Source of the DNA: Mesorhizobium sp. L-8-3
GTDB taxonomy: Bacteria; Pseudomonadota; Alphaproteobacteria; Rhizobiales; Rhizobiaceae
Length of the DNA: 64,000 nt
Direction: 5' to 3'
Assembly: GCF_016756615.1 (NCBI RefSeq)
Contig: NZ_AP023262.1
Location: forward strand, 5,705,501-5,769,500
The notes under the pieces: model-generated
Seen by the model: the letters and a program-made list of their open reading frames with translations, nothing else
Told to the model about the DNA's origin: nothing
The model's database searches: none
Made by a program: the position numbers and the translations under genes
Shown: positions 63,112 through 64,000 of the stretch, in pieces
How the letters are laid out: every line of letters begins with the position of its first letter
Position numbering within the stretch: the first letter of the stretch is position 1

Positions 63112-63338
63112 TCTGGTCTCCAATGTTAGTGTTCGTCGGCCGTTTCCTCACGACACGGCCGGGCTTGACGCTATTTATTGTCGATGCAGGGCGCTCAGGC
63201 TAGAAGACTTGTGGTCCGGCATGGGTCCATCGCAAAAAACATCGACATTACATAGGCATAAAGGCTGCGTCAGCCGTCTCTGTTCAAAGCCGGGCGGGCA
63301 AAACCGTACCGCAGGTGCAGTCGATCGGAGCAGACAGC

Positions 63339-63992
63339 ATGGGCAAGGGCGACGACACGCGGGACCGGTTGCTGGCGATCGCAGAGGCGTCGGTGCTGGC
63401 GAAGGGCTTCGGCGCGACCTCGATCGAAGAGATCATCGCGGAAGCCGGCATCACCAAGAGCGGGTTCTTCTACCATTTCCACGACAAGAACGAACTCGCC
63501 CGTGCGATGGTGAAGCGCTACGTGGAAACCAATGACCGCCTTTTCGACGAGATTTTCGGCCGTGCGCGCGAATTGTCCGACGATCCGCTTCAGGCGTTCC
63601 TGATCGGGCTCAAGCTGCTCGCGGAAACCATGTCCGACATCGAAAACGGCCATCCCGGCTGTATCATCGCCAGCGTCTGTTACCAGGAACGCCTGTTCGA
63701 CCGTGGAGTGCATGACCTGACCGCCAGGTCTGTCCGAGCCTGGAACGCGCGCTTCCGCGCATATCTCGAGCAGATCGCGACCGTCCATCCGCTGCGCGAA
63801 GCGGTCGACATGGACGACATCGCGGACATGCTTTCCTGCGTCGTGGACGGCGGCATCATCATGTCGCGGACGCTGGGCGACAAGCGGCGCGTCGAGCGGC
63901 AGATCCTCGCCTTCCGCAGCTTCGTGAAGATGCTTTTCTCGGCGCCCGCCCAGCCGGACGCCATCAGACCTTCGGTTCCGGCAGCGGGCTAG
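63339..63992 (+). CDS. TetR/AcrR-family transcriptional regulator
   Basis: 217 residues. The N-terminal helix-turn-helix reads GFGATSIEEIIAEAGITKSG then FFYHFHDKNELARAMV. The C-terminal ligand domain (DPLQAFLIGLKLLAETMSDI, NGHPGCIIASVCYQERLFDR) resembles the group whose CII region binds small effectors. The ATG at 63339 has CGGAG eight bases upstream; a GTG 24 bases earlier is less likely. Confidence 0.92.
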   Translation: MGKGDDTRDRLLAIAEASVLAKGFGATSIEEIIAEAGITKSGFFYHFHDKNELARAMVKRYVETNDRLFDEIFGRARELSDDPLQAFLIGLKLLAETMSDIENGHPGCIIASVCYQERLFDRGVHDLTARSVRAWNARFRAYLEQIATVHPLREAVDMDDIADMLSCVVDGGIIMSRTLGDKRRVERQILAFRSFVKMLFSAPAQPDAIRPSVPAAG

Positions 63993-64000
63993 TAGCGCAT

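Overview
The window reads as a chromosomal segment of a GC-rich alphaproteobacterium of the order Hyphomicrobiales (Rhizobiales), most like Mesorhizobium, Aminobacter or another Phyllobacteriaceae member. The main support is gene order: a full 14-subunit nuo operon followed on the same strand by birA, ribonuclease J, methylmalonyl-CoA epimerase, a DUF1467 gene, proS, lolC and lolD. A C-terminally extended NuoE, a 442-residue ProS and a eukaryotic-type isocitrate dehydrogenase agree. The genus is inferred from protein character only.

Layout. 1-11 kb: end of an MFS exporter gene, an inositol monophosphatase/ttcA pair, rpsD, a 2OG oxygenase, an HxlR regulator divergent from an NAD(P)-binding protein, murI/trmJ, a TfoX-like protein, an epoxide-hydrolase-like enzyme and icd. 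11-22.7 kb: a GST, alaS, recA with an SOS-type promoter, an OmpA lipoprotein, an aldo/keto reductase divergent from a DUF1624/ICMT membrane gene pair, a MerR regulator and mgtE.

22.7-32 kb is looser and accessory in character: small orphan genes, cspA, a B12-type radical SAM protein, a LysM protein, a methyltransferase gene broken by a 5-bp duplication and the tail of a phage-type integrase. Then come twenty tandem copies of a ~108-bp unit that abut the 3' end of a tRNA-Leu(GAG) gene with no gap.

32-42.9 kb: lipB and ggt; an unannotated 28-residue hydrophobic peptide gene preceded by three GTTC half-sites at exact 11-bp spacing (two overlapping perfect alphaproteobacterial LexA boxes); lolD, lolC and proS; an intergenic segment with an orphan plus-strand terminator that suggests a small RNA; a MAPEG gene between hairpin repeats; DUF1467, mce, rnj and birA.

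42.9-59.7 kb: the complex I operon on the minus strand. It carries three extra genes: a small membrane protein between nuoH and nuoI, a helix-hairpin-helix protein between nuoF and nuoG whose C-terminus repeats the NuoE extension, and a four-helix-bundle (23S IVS-type) gene between nuoC and nuoD framed by inverted heptamer repeats. 60-64 kb: an M24 peptidase, an orphan ORF, a homocysteine S-methyltransferase and a TetR regulator.

The observations I rate highest are the SOS-box peptide, the tRNA-linked repeat array and the IVS-type insertion in the nuo operon. No tool was run. All calls come from reading the sequence and from family knowledge.
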